10,866 nucleotides of DNA from CAYMLQ01 sp964390795 (GTDB lineage Bacteria > Verrucomicrobiota > Kiritimatiellia > RFP12 > UBA1067): NCBI GenBank assembly GCA_964390795.1, contig CAYMLQ010000189.1:1-10866 (forward strand), read 5' to 3'. Position 1 is the stretch's first letter. Every line of letters starts with the position of its first letter. Shown piece by piece: positions 1-5,309 of this stretch. The notes beneath the pieces are model-generated. The model worked only from the letters and a program-made list of their open reading frames with translations. It was not told the DNA's origin and made no database searches. The position numbers and the translations under genes are program-made.

Positions 1-491
1 TGCGCGAGATGAAGCTGAAGAAGCCGCTGGTTGTGTCGCCCGATACCGGAGGGGCAAAAGCGGCTTACGCCTATTCACAAATGCTGGGCACGGGCCTGGC
101 AATTGTAGCGAAGCAGCGCCTGGGAGACGCGGAAGTGGACGCCTTTAGCGTCGTCGGCGACGTGAAAGGGTGCGACGTGATCATGGTCGATGACATGACC
201 ACGACCTGCGGCACGCTGTGTGCGGCAGCAAAGATCCTGAAGGAGCAAGGGGCCGCGTCCATCCGGGCGGCGGTCACCCACATGCCCCTGACGGACAAAG
301 GCGTCGCGCGCCTGAAAGCGGATACCGGGCTAACAGAGCTAGTGGTGACCGATACGATCCCCTTGCGGGACGATCTGGACCTCACTCAACTGCCGGTGAA
401 GCTGACGGTGCTGTCGGTGGCCGATTTGCTGGGCGAGGCGATCCGCAGGATCCACAACGACCAGTCCGTAAGTTCGCTGTTCAGACACTGA
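1..491 (+). CDS. prs: Ribose-phosphate pyrophosphokinase, C-terminal half (5' end outside window)
   Basis: PRPP synthetase transfers pyrophosphate from ATP to ribose 5-phosphate, giving PRPP for nucleotide, His and Trp synthesis in the cytosol. The frame is already open at base 3 (Arg-Glu-Met), so the true start lies upstream; about 162 of the usual ~315 residues are present. Family signatures seen are VVSPDTGGAKAA, GDVKGCDVIMVDDM followed by TTTCGTL (the PRPP/ribose-phosphate binding loop, usually DDxxDTxGT), the block ELVVTDTIPL, and the classic ending LSVADLLGEAIRRIH with SVSSLF. The binding loop has Cys where Ala is common, which is a mild variation. Stop is TGA. The gene lies upstream of the bL25 gene on the same strand; prs-rplY-pth is a common bacterial order. 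The internal Met at base 9 is not the start. Confidence 0.95.
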   Translation, partial: REMKLKKPLVVSPDTGGAKAAYAYSQMLGTGLAIVAKQRLGDAEVDAFSVVGDVKGCDVIMVDDMTTTCGTLCAAAKILKEQGAASIRAAVTHMPLTDKGVARLKADTGLTELVVTDTIPLRDDLDLTQLPVKLTVLSVADLLGEAIRRIHNDQSVSSLFRH

Positions 492-643
492 GCGGCGGCG
501 GGCGGACACTTGGACAAGTCCGCAGCAGCACGCGTTCGGCCGCGATGATCCGGCCCTCTCTGGAACAAGGTTGACCTCCAGAGCCGGGAAGAGGCGTCGC
601 GGCAGTCGCGTGCCGTGTGGGTTTTAGTGACAAAGGAAAAGAA
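492..643 (+). promoter_or_regulatory. Structured intergenic leader before the bL25 gene
   Basis: This 152-nt gap between prs and the bL25 gene is long for such a tight cluster and is rich in inverted repeats. Visible stems are 502-507 with 518-523 (GCGGAC/GTCCGC); 531-534 with 541-544; a compound stem of CCGG 550-553 with 584-587, a 4-nt bulge, then CTCTGGA 558-564 with TCCAGAG 577-583; and CGCGGCA-type 598-604 with 611-617, one pair being G-U, just before the ribosome-binding site. None is followed by a T-tract, so a classical terminator is unlikely. No convincing -35/-10 pair is visible. Autogenous leader control of a ribosomal protein is an inference only. Confidence 0.45.
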
Positions 644-1354
644 ATGGCGAACGAAGAGATCAGAATGAAAGCCGAGCTGCGCACGGAACAGGGTTCCTGT
701 GCTGCCGGCCGTTTGCGCCGCGCCGGGACGATTCCCGCCGCGGTGAACCGGATCGAGGGCGGCACGACGTTGGTAAAATTTGACGCGCATACGTTTATCA
801 TGATGCTGCGCCACCACACCAGCGAGCACGTGCTCGTCACACTCGAACTGGATGGCAAGGACGTACCCGTGCTCATGCGCGAGGTGCAGCACGACGTGAT
901 GACAGGCGCACCGATCCACGTGGACTTCGGCGAAATTTCGCTGACCAAGAAGCTCCGCGTCGCGATTCCGCTGCACCTGCTGGGCGAGCCCGAAGGCGTG
1001 AAAGTCGGCGGCGGCGTCCTGCAGCAGCAGCTCCGCACCATCGATGTCGACTGTCTCCCGATGGACATCGTCGAGCAGTTCGAGGTGGATGTTTCGGCCC
1101 TTGCGCTTGACCAGTCGCTCTTCGTGCACGACCTCGCCCTTGGCGATAAGTACACGATTATCACGGGCAAGGATGTGGCCGTGGCCACCGTCGCCGCGCC
1201 TGAGGCCGAGGCCGTTGTCGAGGCGGCCGAAGGCGCCGAAGCAACCCCTGCCGTGGTCACCAAGGGCAAAAAGGAGGAGGGCGCAGCCGCCGCTCCCGCC
1301 GCAGGCAAAGCAGCAGCCAAGGCGCCCGCCGCCAAGCCTGCCGCCAAGAAGTAA
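644..1354 (+). CDS. rplY: 50S ribosomal protein bL25, CTC/TL5 long form
   Basis: bL25 binds 5S rRNA in the large ribosomal subunit; the long form is known as CTC or TL5. The 236-aa protein shows an N-terminal 5S-binding beta-barrel at about residues 5-95 (AGRLRRAGTIPAAV; VLMREVQHDVMTGAPIHVDF) and the second TL5/CTC domain at about 97-185 (KKLRVAIPLHLLGEPEGVK; VGGGVLQQQLRTIDVDCLP). An Ala/Lys/Pro-rich, probably disordered and basic tail runs from about 186 to 236. ATG at 644 was chosen because AAAGGA lies just upstream (about 632-637). An in-frame GTG at 617 would add nine unconserved residues and falls in a hairpin, and ATG 665 would lose seven residues. pth begins 18 nt downstream, so the two are probably co-transcribed. 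Confidence 0.93.
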   Translation: MANEEIRMKAELRTEQGSCAAGRLRRAGTIPAAVNRIEGGTTLVKFDAHTFIMMLRHHTSEHVLVTLELDGKDVPVLMREVQHDVMTGAPIHVDFGEISLTKKLRVAIPLHLLGEPEGVKVGGGVLQQQLRTIDVDCLPMDIVEQFEVDVSALALDQSLFVHDLALGDKYTIITGKDVAVATVAAPEAEAVVEAAEGAEATPAVVTKGKKEEGAAAAPAAGKAAAKAPAAKPAAKK

Positions 1355-1372
1355 CTGGGAAGGCACGGCCGC

Positions 1373-1969
1373 GTGAAATTGATTGCGGGACTGGGCAACC
1401 CCGGCGAAAGCTACGTGAACACGCCACACAATGTCGGCTTCGATGTTGTCGATGTGTTGGCGAAGCGGCTTGAGGCGGGATGGAAAAACAGTACCGGCTT
1501 TCATGCGCGCGTGGCCCGCACGGTCTACGCAGGCGAGGTGCTGATGCTGGTGAAGCCGCAGACGTTTATGAATCTGAGCGGAACCAGCGTGGCCCCCGTG
1601 CTGAGGTACTACGGCGGCGAGATCCGCGACCTGACGGTGGTTCTGGATGATGCTGACCTGCCCCTTGGGCGGTTGCGCATCCGGGCGTCCGGCAGCAGCG
1701 GCGGACACCGCGGCCTGGCCTCGGTGATCGAGACCCTCGGAACCGACGCGTTCCCCCGAGTCCGTTTGGGCGTGGGGCGCGAGGAACGGGGCGGCTTGGT
1801 CGACCACGTGCTCGGCAAGTTCGACGAGACCCGTCTGAGCTTGGCGCGTGCAGCGGTGGAGGCGGCGGCCGATGCGGTGATGTGCCTGATTGCAAACGGT
1901 TTGAATGAATCGATGAACCGGTTTAACGGCTGGTGCGCGGAAACGCCGCAGCCCGACAACCGGAAATGA
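1373..1969 (+). CDS. pth: Peptidyl-tRNA hydrolase
   Basis: Pth cleaves the ester bond of peptidyl-tRNAs that drop off the ribosome, recycling tRNA in the cytosol. At 198 aa it has normal family length. Visible signatures are GLGNPG at 6-11 (Asn9), NTPHNVGF with the catalytic His19, KPQTFMNLSG at 61-70 (Asn67), and LDDADLPLG with the Asp (about 92) that supports the catalytic His. The usual GGHNGL loop reads GGHRGL at 110-115, replacing the conserved tRNA-contacting Asn (E. coli Asn114) with Arg. Start is GTG at 1373, with GGGAAGG at 1357-1363 as Shine-Dalgarno; the protein begins MKLIAGLGN, which fits the family start. It lies 18 nt after bL25 and 16 nt before rpsF, in an evident operon. Confidence 0.96.
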   Translation: MKLIAGLGNPGESYVNTPHNVGFDVVDVLAKRLEAGWKNSTGFHARVARTVYAGEVLMLVKPQTFMNLSGTSVAPVLRYYGGEIRDLTVVLDDADLPLGRLRIRASGSSGGHRGLASVIETLGTDAFPRVRLGVGREERGGLVDHVLGKFDETRLSLARAAVEAAADAVMCLIANGLNESMNRFNGWCAETPQPDNRK

Positions 1970-1985
1970 GAATGGAAATCCCATC

Positions 1986-2381
1986 ATGAACAAGTACGAT
2001 GGTTTGTATATCTTCGCCGGTTCGGCGAAAGACGACGTTCTGGACAAACAGATCGACAAGGCGCGCGGCGAAATCACGCGCCTGTCCGGAAACGTGCTGA
2101 CCACGGAAGTGCTCGGCAAGAAGTCGTTCGCACGCCCGATGCACAAGCGTGACAACGGCGTGTATGTGAAGATCCGTTTCGAACTGGATCCCGCTCAGGT
2201 CTCGACCCTCGTCGGTCGCTACCACCTGATCGAGGATATCTTCCGCGCCCAGATTCTGGCCGTTGACGAGCGCCGCGAGGCGATCCTGGTCAAGCAGGCG
2301 GCGGAGATCAAGGTGCGCGAGGCGACACGTGCCGCCGCCGCAGAGAAAGAGGCGAAGAACCAGAGCGCAATGGAGGCGTAA
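1986..2381 (+). CDS. rpsF: 30S ribosomal protein bS6
   Basis: bS6 is a small-subunit protein that pairs with bS18 on the platform of the 30S particle. The 131-aa product has the bS6 ferredoxin-like fold pattern: beta-1 YDGLYIFAG, then an alpha-helix (KDDVLDKQIDKARGEIT), beta-2/3 with GKKSFARPMHKRDNGVYVKIRFEL (usual family GxRxLAYPIxKxxxGxY), and an alpha-2/beta-4 segment with the QVSTLVGRYHLIEDIFRAQI pattern. The last ~30 residues are an Ala/Glu/Lys-rich helix beyond the core, as in many bS6 proteins. The ATG has only a weak GA-rich upstream site and begins 16 nt after the pth stop, so translational coupling is possible. ssb and rpsR follow, the standard rpsF-ssb-rpsR-rplI order. Confidence 0.95.
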   Translation: MNKYDGLYIFAGSAKDDVLDKQIDKARGEITRLSGNVLTTEVLGKKSFARPMHKRDNGVYVKIRFELDPAQVSTLVGRYHLIEDIFRAQILAVDERREAILVKQAAEIKVREATRAAAAEKEAKNQSAMEA

Positions 2382-2411
2382 GCCCCAAACGCGCACCAAG
2401 GACGGTGGATT

Positions 2412-2882
2412 ATGGCTTCCTTCAACAAAGTGATCCTCATGGGCAACCTCACGCGTGACCCGGAACTTAAGCAGGCACCCTCGGGCGCGAAAGTGGCCGA
2501 TCTCGGGCTGGCTGTTTCAGAGACCTGGCGCGACAAAAACGGTCAACCCAAGGAGGTGACGTGCTTTGTTGACGTCGTCGTCTGGGACAAACTGGCGGAA
2601 CTCTGCCAGCAGTACCTCGTCAAAGGCAGGCCGGTGCTCGTTGAGGGCCGCCTGCAGATGGACGAGTGGAAAAACCAGCAGGGCGAGAAGCGCAGCAAGT
2701 TGCGCGTGCGTGCCGATACCGTCAAATTCCTGGGCTCCCCCCAGAAACGCGACGAAGGCGGCCCGCTGCAGGGCGGCGGCTCACACGCCGCACCCGCAGC
2801 GGCGCCCCACGCAGCAGCCGGCGCGCAGCCCGCTGAAGAGCCGGGCGACCTCGCCCACGACGAAGAGCATCTGCCGTTCTAA
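2412..2882 (+). CDS. ssb: Single-stranded DNA-binding protein
   Basis: SSB coats single-stranded DNA at replication forks and recruits partner proteins through its C-terminal tip. The 156-aa product has an OB fold at about 1-112: MASFNKVILMGNLTRDPELK, then KVADLGLAVSETWRDKNGQPKE, the aromatic/acidic CFVDVVVWDKLAELCQQYL block and KGRPVLVEGRLQMDEWKNQQGEKRSKLRV. A Gly/Ala/Pro/His-rich flexible linker (about 113-145) follows, and an acidic tip ending EEHLPF, a variant of the DDIPF-type partner-binding peptide. A purine/GT-rich run at 2398-2408 is a weak ribosome-binding site. Its position between the bS6 and bS18 genes is the conserved bacterial arrangement linking replication and translation genes. 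Confidence 0.96.
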   Translation: MASFNKVILMGNLTRDPELKQAPSGAKVADLGLAVSETWRDKNGQPKEVTCFVDVVVWDKLAELCQQYLVKGRPVLVEGRLQMDEWKNQQGEKRSKLRVRADTVKFLGSPQKRDEGGPLQGGGSHAAPAAAPHAAAGAQPAEEPGDLAHDEEHLPF

Positions 2883-2918
2883 CATTCAAACGAGATCTGA
2901 GAAAGAGGAGTTACGCTT

Positions 2919-3161
2919 ATGGCCATGCAAAGAAAACCTAGACCGGATCGGGAAAGCCGCGACAACGCACCCATCCGTAAACGCGTGCGGATTATGGACC
3001 CCAACGACATCGTCGACGTGAACGATGTCGAATTCCTGCGCCGTTTCATCACCGAGTACGGCAAAATCGTGCCTGCGCGTCTTACGGGCGTCACGGCCGC
3101 CCAGCAGCGGCAGATCAAGCAGGGCGTGCGCCGCGCCCGTAATATGGGCTTGCTGGCATAG
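2919..3161 (+). CDS. rpsR: 30S ribosomal protein bS18
   Basis: bS18 binds 16S rRNA with bS6 on the 30S platform. The 80-aa product has the bS18 core: a basic N-terminus (about 1-25), VNDVEFLRRFITEYGKIVPARLTG and QQRQIKQGVRRARNMGLLA, matching the family pattern of L..F....KI.PRR.TG...KQQR.L..AIKRAR...LLP. The family Arg-Arg before Thr-Gly is Ala-Arg-Leu here. No cysteines are present, so this is a zinc-independent form. A strong AGAGGAG lies 8 nt before the ATG (2904-2910). The gene is 36 nt after ssb and 21 nt before rplI. Confidence 0.95.
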   Translation: MAMQRKPRPDRESRDNAPIRKRVRIMDPNDIVDVNDVEFLRRFITEYGKIVPARLTGVTAAQQRQIKQGVRRARNMGLLA

Positions 3162-3182
3162 CCCGGAGAGGATCGGAAAATT

Positions 3183-3635
3183 ATGGCTACTGAAATCCTG
3201 TTGTTGTCGGATGTCGAGAACCTCGGCAAGGCCGGCGACGTCGTGAAAGTCGCGAACGGTTACGCCCGCAACTACCTGCTGCCGAAAGATCTGGCCGCTC
3301 CCGTCTCCCAGCACGCCCTGCGCCGCTTGGAGAAGATGCGGAAGGCGCGCGAGGAGCTTTCGCGCATCCAGATGACAGAGGCGAAAGACAAGGCCGCCAA
3401 ACTGGCCAATGTCTCGGTCACCATCCGCGCCAAGACCGTGGACGGCACGCGCCTCTACGGTTCGATCAACGCGGCCGACATCGTTGCCGCCCTTCAGGAG
3501 GGCAACAAGGTCGCCGTTGACAAATCCCAGTTGGTGTTGCCCGAACCGCTGAAAGAAACCGGCGCGTTCGACATCGCCATCAAGCTGCACGCCGACCTGA
3601 CCTGCACCATCAAGGTGTGGATCGTCGAAGGCTGA
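3183..3635 (+). CDS. rplI: 50S ribosomal protein bL9
   Basis: bL9 binds 23S rRNA near the L1 stalk base and helps maintain reading frame. The 150-aa product has the N-terminal rRNA-binding domain with the family signature G(K)AGDVVKVANGYARNYLLPKDLA at about 15-38. A long connecting helix follows (about 41-75, Lys/Arg/Glu-rich), then a C-terminal domain with TRLYGSINAADIVAAL (family LFGSVT..DI..AL) and a terminal beta-strand, LTCTIKVWIVEG. GGAGAGGA at 3165-3172, 10 nt before the ATG, is the ribosome-binding site. It is the last gene of the ribosomal cluster: a strong hairpin plus T9 starts 13 nt after its TGA. Confidence 0.96.
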   Translation: MATEILLLSDVENLGKAGDVVKVANGYARNYLLPKDLAAPVSQHALRRLEKMRKAREELSRIQMTEAKDKAAKLANVSVTIRAKTVDGTRLYGSINAADIVAALQEGNKVAVDKSQLVLPEPLKETGAFDIAIKLHADLTCTIKVWIVEG

Positions 3636-3648
3636 CGCGAAGCAAGGA

Positions 3649-3676
3649 GGAGTTAGGAGTTAGGAGTTAGGAGTTG
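3649..3676 (+). repeat. Heptanucleotide tandem array, proximal (GGAGTTA x4)
   Basis: Four consecutive 7-nt units of GGAGTTA start at 3649, 3656, 3663 and 3670; the last is GGAGTTG. Bases 3648-3675 form a 28-nt perfect inverted repeat with 3787-3814. The same array is the 5' arm of the terminator stem. It begins 13 nt after the rplI stop. AAGGAGG at 3644-3650 resembles a Shine-Dalgarno but serves no credible ORF. Confidence 0.95.
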
Positions 3677-3717
3677 CAAACCGCTCCTGATTCCTGATTC
3701 TTAACTCCTTTTTTTTT
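3649..3717 (+). terminator. Rho-independent terminator of the ribosomal cluster, built from heptad repeats
   Basis: Bases 3649-3673 pair with 3684-3708 over 25 continuous positions: 20 Watson-Crick pairs and five G-U wobbles, at 3656/3701, 3659/3698, 3661/3696, 3666/3691 and 3668/3689. There are no mismatches or bulges. The loop is 10 nt (3674-3683), and nine T residues follow at once (3709-3717). The 3' arm is a decayed copy of the opposite-strand heptamer (TCCTGAT, TCCTGAT, TCTTAAC, TCC), yet all its differences from a perfect complement remain pairable as RNA. This is a strong intrinsic terminator after rplI, although the stem is longer and less GC-rich than usual. Confidence 0.85.
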
Positions 3718-3721
3718 CGTG

Positions 3722-3765
3722 TAACAGCTTCTTGCGCGCCGATGGGTTTCTTCTTTCGGCTGTTA
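3722..3765. other. Inverted repeat TAACAGC/GCTGTTA between the two heptad arrays
   Basis: TAACAGC at 3722-3728 is perfectly complementary to GCTGTTA at 3759-3765, enclosing 30 nt that include GCGCGC. It lies downstream of the T9 tract and upstream of the second array. It could be a weak stem-loop or operator-like dyad. No function can be assigned, and a chance match is possible at this length. Confidence 0.35.
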
Positions 3766-3771
3766 GGCTTT

Positions 3772-3820
3772 CAACTCCTAACTTCTAACTCCTAACTCCT
3801 AACTCCTAACTCCTAACTGG
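3772..3820 (+). repeat. Heptanucleotide tandem array, distal, opposite orientation (TAACTCC, 7 units)
   Basis: Seven consecutive 7-nt units run from 3772 to 3820. Four perfect TAACTCC units (3786-3813) are flanked by diverged ones: CAACTCC at 3772, TAACTTC at 3779 and TAACTGG at 3814. They are the reverse complement of the proximal array, so the two arrays form a long inverted repeat around about 110 nt. The array ends 7 nt before the dnaB start, the gap being seven C residues, so it occupies the whole region where a ribosome-binding site should be. Confidence 0.95.
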
Positions 3821-3827
3821 CCCCCCC

Positions 3828-5300
3828 ATGCCGCGCCACGCCACATCCCCTTCAGCGGCCCCCGCCTTGCGCGCGCCGCCCCACAGCGCCGAAGCCGAAC
3901 GCGGCGTTCTCGGCTCGATCCTGCTGGATGTCGGCAACGACAGCCGCGTGCTGGATCTCTGCACCGAAAGCGGCATCACGTCCGAAGCCTTCTTCTCTCC
4001 CGCCAACCGGCTGCTGTTCGAGACGCTCACCGAGATGTCCCGCGCCGCCGCCACCATCGATCCCCTCACCCTCAACGAGCGCCTGCGCGCCCTGAACCGC
4101 CTCGACGATATTGGCGGAACCGCCTACCTGCAGGCCCTCATCGACGAGACCCCGACCGCCGCCCACGCCGAGTACTACATCAACATCGTCCGGCAGAAGC
4201 ACCTGCTGCGCGCCGTCATCTCCTGCGCCCGCGACGCCGAGCGCCGCTGCTTCGACGAGGCGGTCAGCGCGGACCTGATCCTCGGCGAGGTCGAGCAGAA
4301 ATTCCTCGGTATCGCCGACCGCCGCGAAGGCACCGGCGTCACCTGGACCCAGGCCATCGGCAACACGATGGGCCACATCGAGCGCCTCTTCTCCCTCGGC
4401 CCGGGCGCCATCTCCGGGCTGCCCACCGGGTTCGCGAACCTCGACAAGAAGCTCAAGGGCCTTCGTAACGGCGAGATGATCGTGCTCGCGGCCCGCCCTT
4501 CCATGGGCAAAACCTCGCTCGCCATGAACATCGCCGAGTGCGTTGCGCTCGGCAAGGACATTTACGGCCGCCCCATGAAGGGCGACCACAACCGCACCCA
4601 CCCCGTGGGCGTCTTCTCGCTGGAAATGTCCACGGAGTCCTTGGCCATGCGCATGCTCTGCGGCTTCGCGGGCGTCCCCGGCTTCCAGATCGACCAAGGC
4701 CTCATCAACCCCAAGAAGATCCACCAGCAGCTCACCCGCGCCGCCTCCGACCTCGCCAAGGCGCCCATCTTCGTGGACGACACCGGCGGCCTTGACGTGA
4801 TGGACATGCGTGCCCGCGCCCGCCGCATGAAGAAGCGCAACAAGATCGAGCTGATCGTCATCGACTACCTCCAGCTCTGCAACTGCCGCGAATTTGCCAA
4901 GCAGGGGCGCCAGCTCGAGACCTCCCAGATCTCCGGACAGATCAAGTCCATGGCTAAGGAGCTGAACCTGCCGGTGATCGTGCTGAGCCAGCTCAGCCGC
5001 GCACCCGAGCAGCGCGGCGACAAGACCAACAAGCCGAAGCTGTCTGACCTGCGCGATTCCGGCGCCATCGAGCAGGACGCCGACGTGGCCCTGCTCCTGC
5101 GCCGCCCCTGCAAGGCCCAGGGCGACCCCGAGTTCGAGGACAAGCGCCTCGCCATCGTCGACGTGGCCAAGCACCGCAACGGCCCTACCGGCGAGGTGCG
5201 CCTCGACTTCGACGACTCCCTCACCCGCTTCGGCGACCGCGCGGACCAGGGCGGGGAGACCGACGGCCTCGACCCCTCAGATGCGCAGCCCGAGATGTGA
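3828..5300 (+). CDS. dnaB: Replicative DNA helicase DnaB
   Basis: DnaB is the hexameric RecA-fold helicase that unwinds DNA at the replication fork. The 490-aa protein has the N-terminal DnaB domain at about 16-120 (PPHSAEAERGVLGSILLD; LALIDE-type segment) and a linker to about 190. The C-terminal ATPase follows, with Walker A RPSMGKTS at 223-230, catalytic FSLEMS at 263-268, Walker B IVIDYLQL at 343-350, the DNA-loop/H3 LSQLSR at 386-391, DLRDSGAIEQDAD at 407-419 and the arginine-finger region KHRNGPTGEV at 448-457. About 13 extra residues (around 243-257, Tyr/Gly/His-rich) sit between Walker A and FSLEM compared with E. coli. The ATG at 3828 follows a C7 tract and has no Shine-Dalgarno, but the conserved N-terminal motif at residue 17 makes a start near here necessary. 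Third codon positions are strongly G/C. Confidence 0.96.
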   Translation: MPRHATSPSAAPALRAPPHSAEAERGVLGSILLDVGNDSRVLDLCTESGITSEAFFSPANRLLFETLTEMSRAAATIDPLTLNERLRALNRLDDIGGTAYLQALIDETPTAAHAEYYINIVRQKHLLRAVISCARDAERRCFDEAVSADLILGEVEQKFLGIADRREGTGVTWTQAIGNTMGHIERLFSLGPGAISGLPTGFANLDKKLKGLRNGEMIVLAARPSMGKTSLAMNIAECVALGKDIYGRPMKGDHNRTHPVGVFSLEMSTESLAMRMLCGFAGVPGFQIDQGLINPKKIHQQLTRAASDLAKAPIFVDDTGGLDVMDMRARARRMKKRNKIELIVIDYLQLCNCREFAKQGRQLETSQISGQIKSMAKELNLPVIVLSQLSRAPEQRGDKTNKPKLSDLRDSGAIEQDADVALLLRRPCKAQGDPEFEDKRLAIVDVAKHRNGPTGEVRLDFDDSLTRFGDRADQGGETDGLDPSDAQPEM

Positions 5301-5309
5301 TCTGCTGTG

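Noticed and set aside
502..523. Terminator for prs
   Set aside because: The stem is only six perfect outer pairs and is followed by GC-rich sequence with no T-tract.
386..2155. Long open frame (589 codons) on the - strand opposite prs, bL25 and pth
   Set aside because: It is antisense to three well-recognised genes and crosses their boundaries. Its translation is low-complexity and resembles no family. GC-rich coding DNA commonly leaves such mirror frames open.
3644..3697. AAGGAGG after rplI as the ribosome-binding site of a small ORF
   Set aside because: The only nearby start is a TTG at 3674, giving seven codons before TGA and lying in the terminator loop and 3' arm. The purine match is a by-product of the GGAGTTA repeat.
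3648..3820. Insertion sequence or MITE bounded by the inverted heptad arrays
   Set aside because: There is no transposase, and no target-site duplication was recognised at the ends. The inverted repeats are simple tandem heptamers, which are better explained by slippage expansion. A dispersed-repeat origin cannot be excluded without the rest of the genome.
3636..3827. CRISPR array in the rplI-dnaB gap
   Set aside because: The repeat is a contiguous 7-nt tandem with no spacers, and no cas genes are present.
3852..5174. 440-codon open frame on the - strand opposite dnaB
   Set aside because: The dnaB product is unmistakable on the + strand. The antisense translation is Gly/Ala/Val/Asp/Leu-rich, as expected from C-ending codons read backwards.
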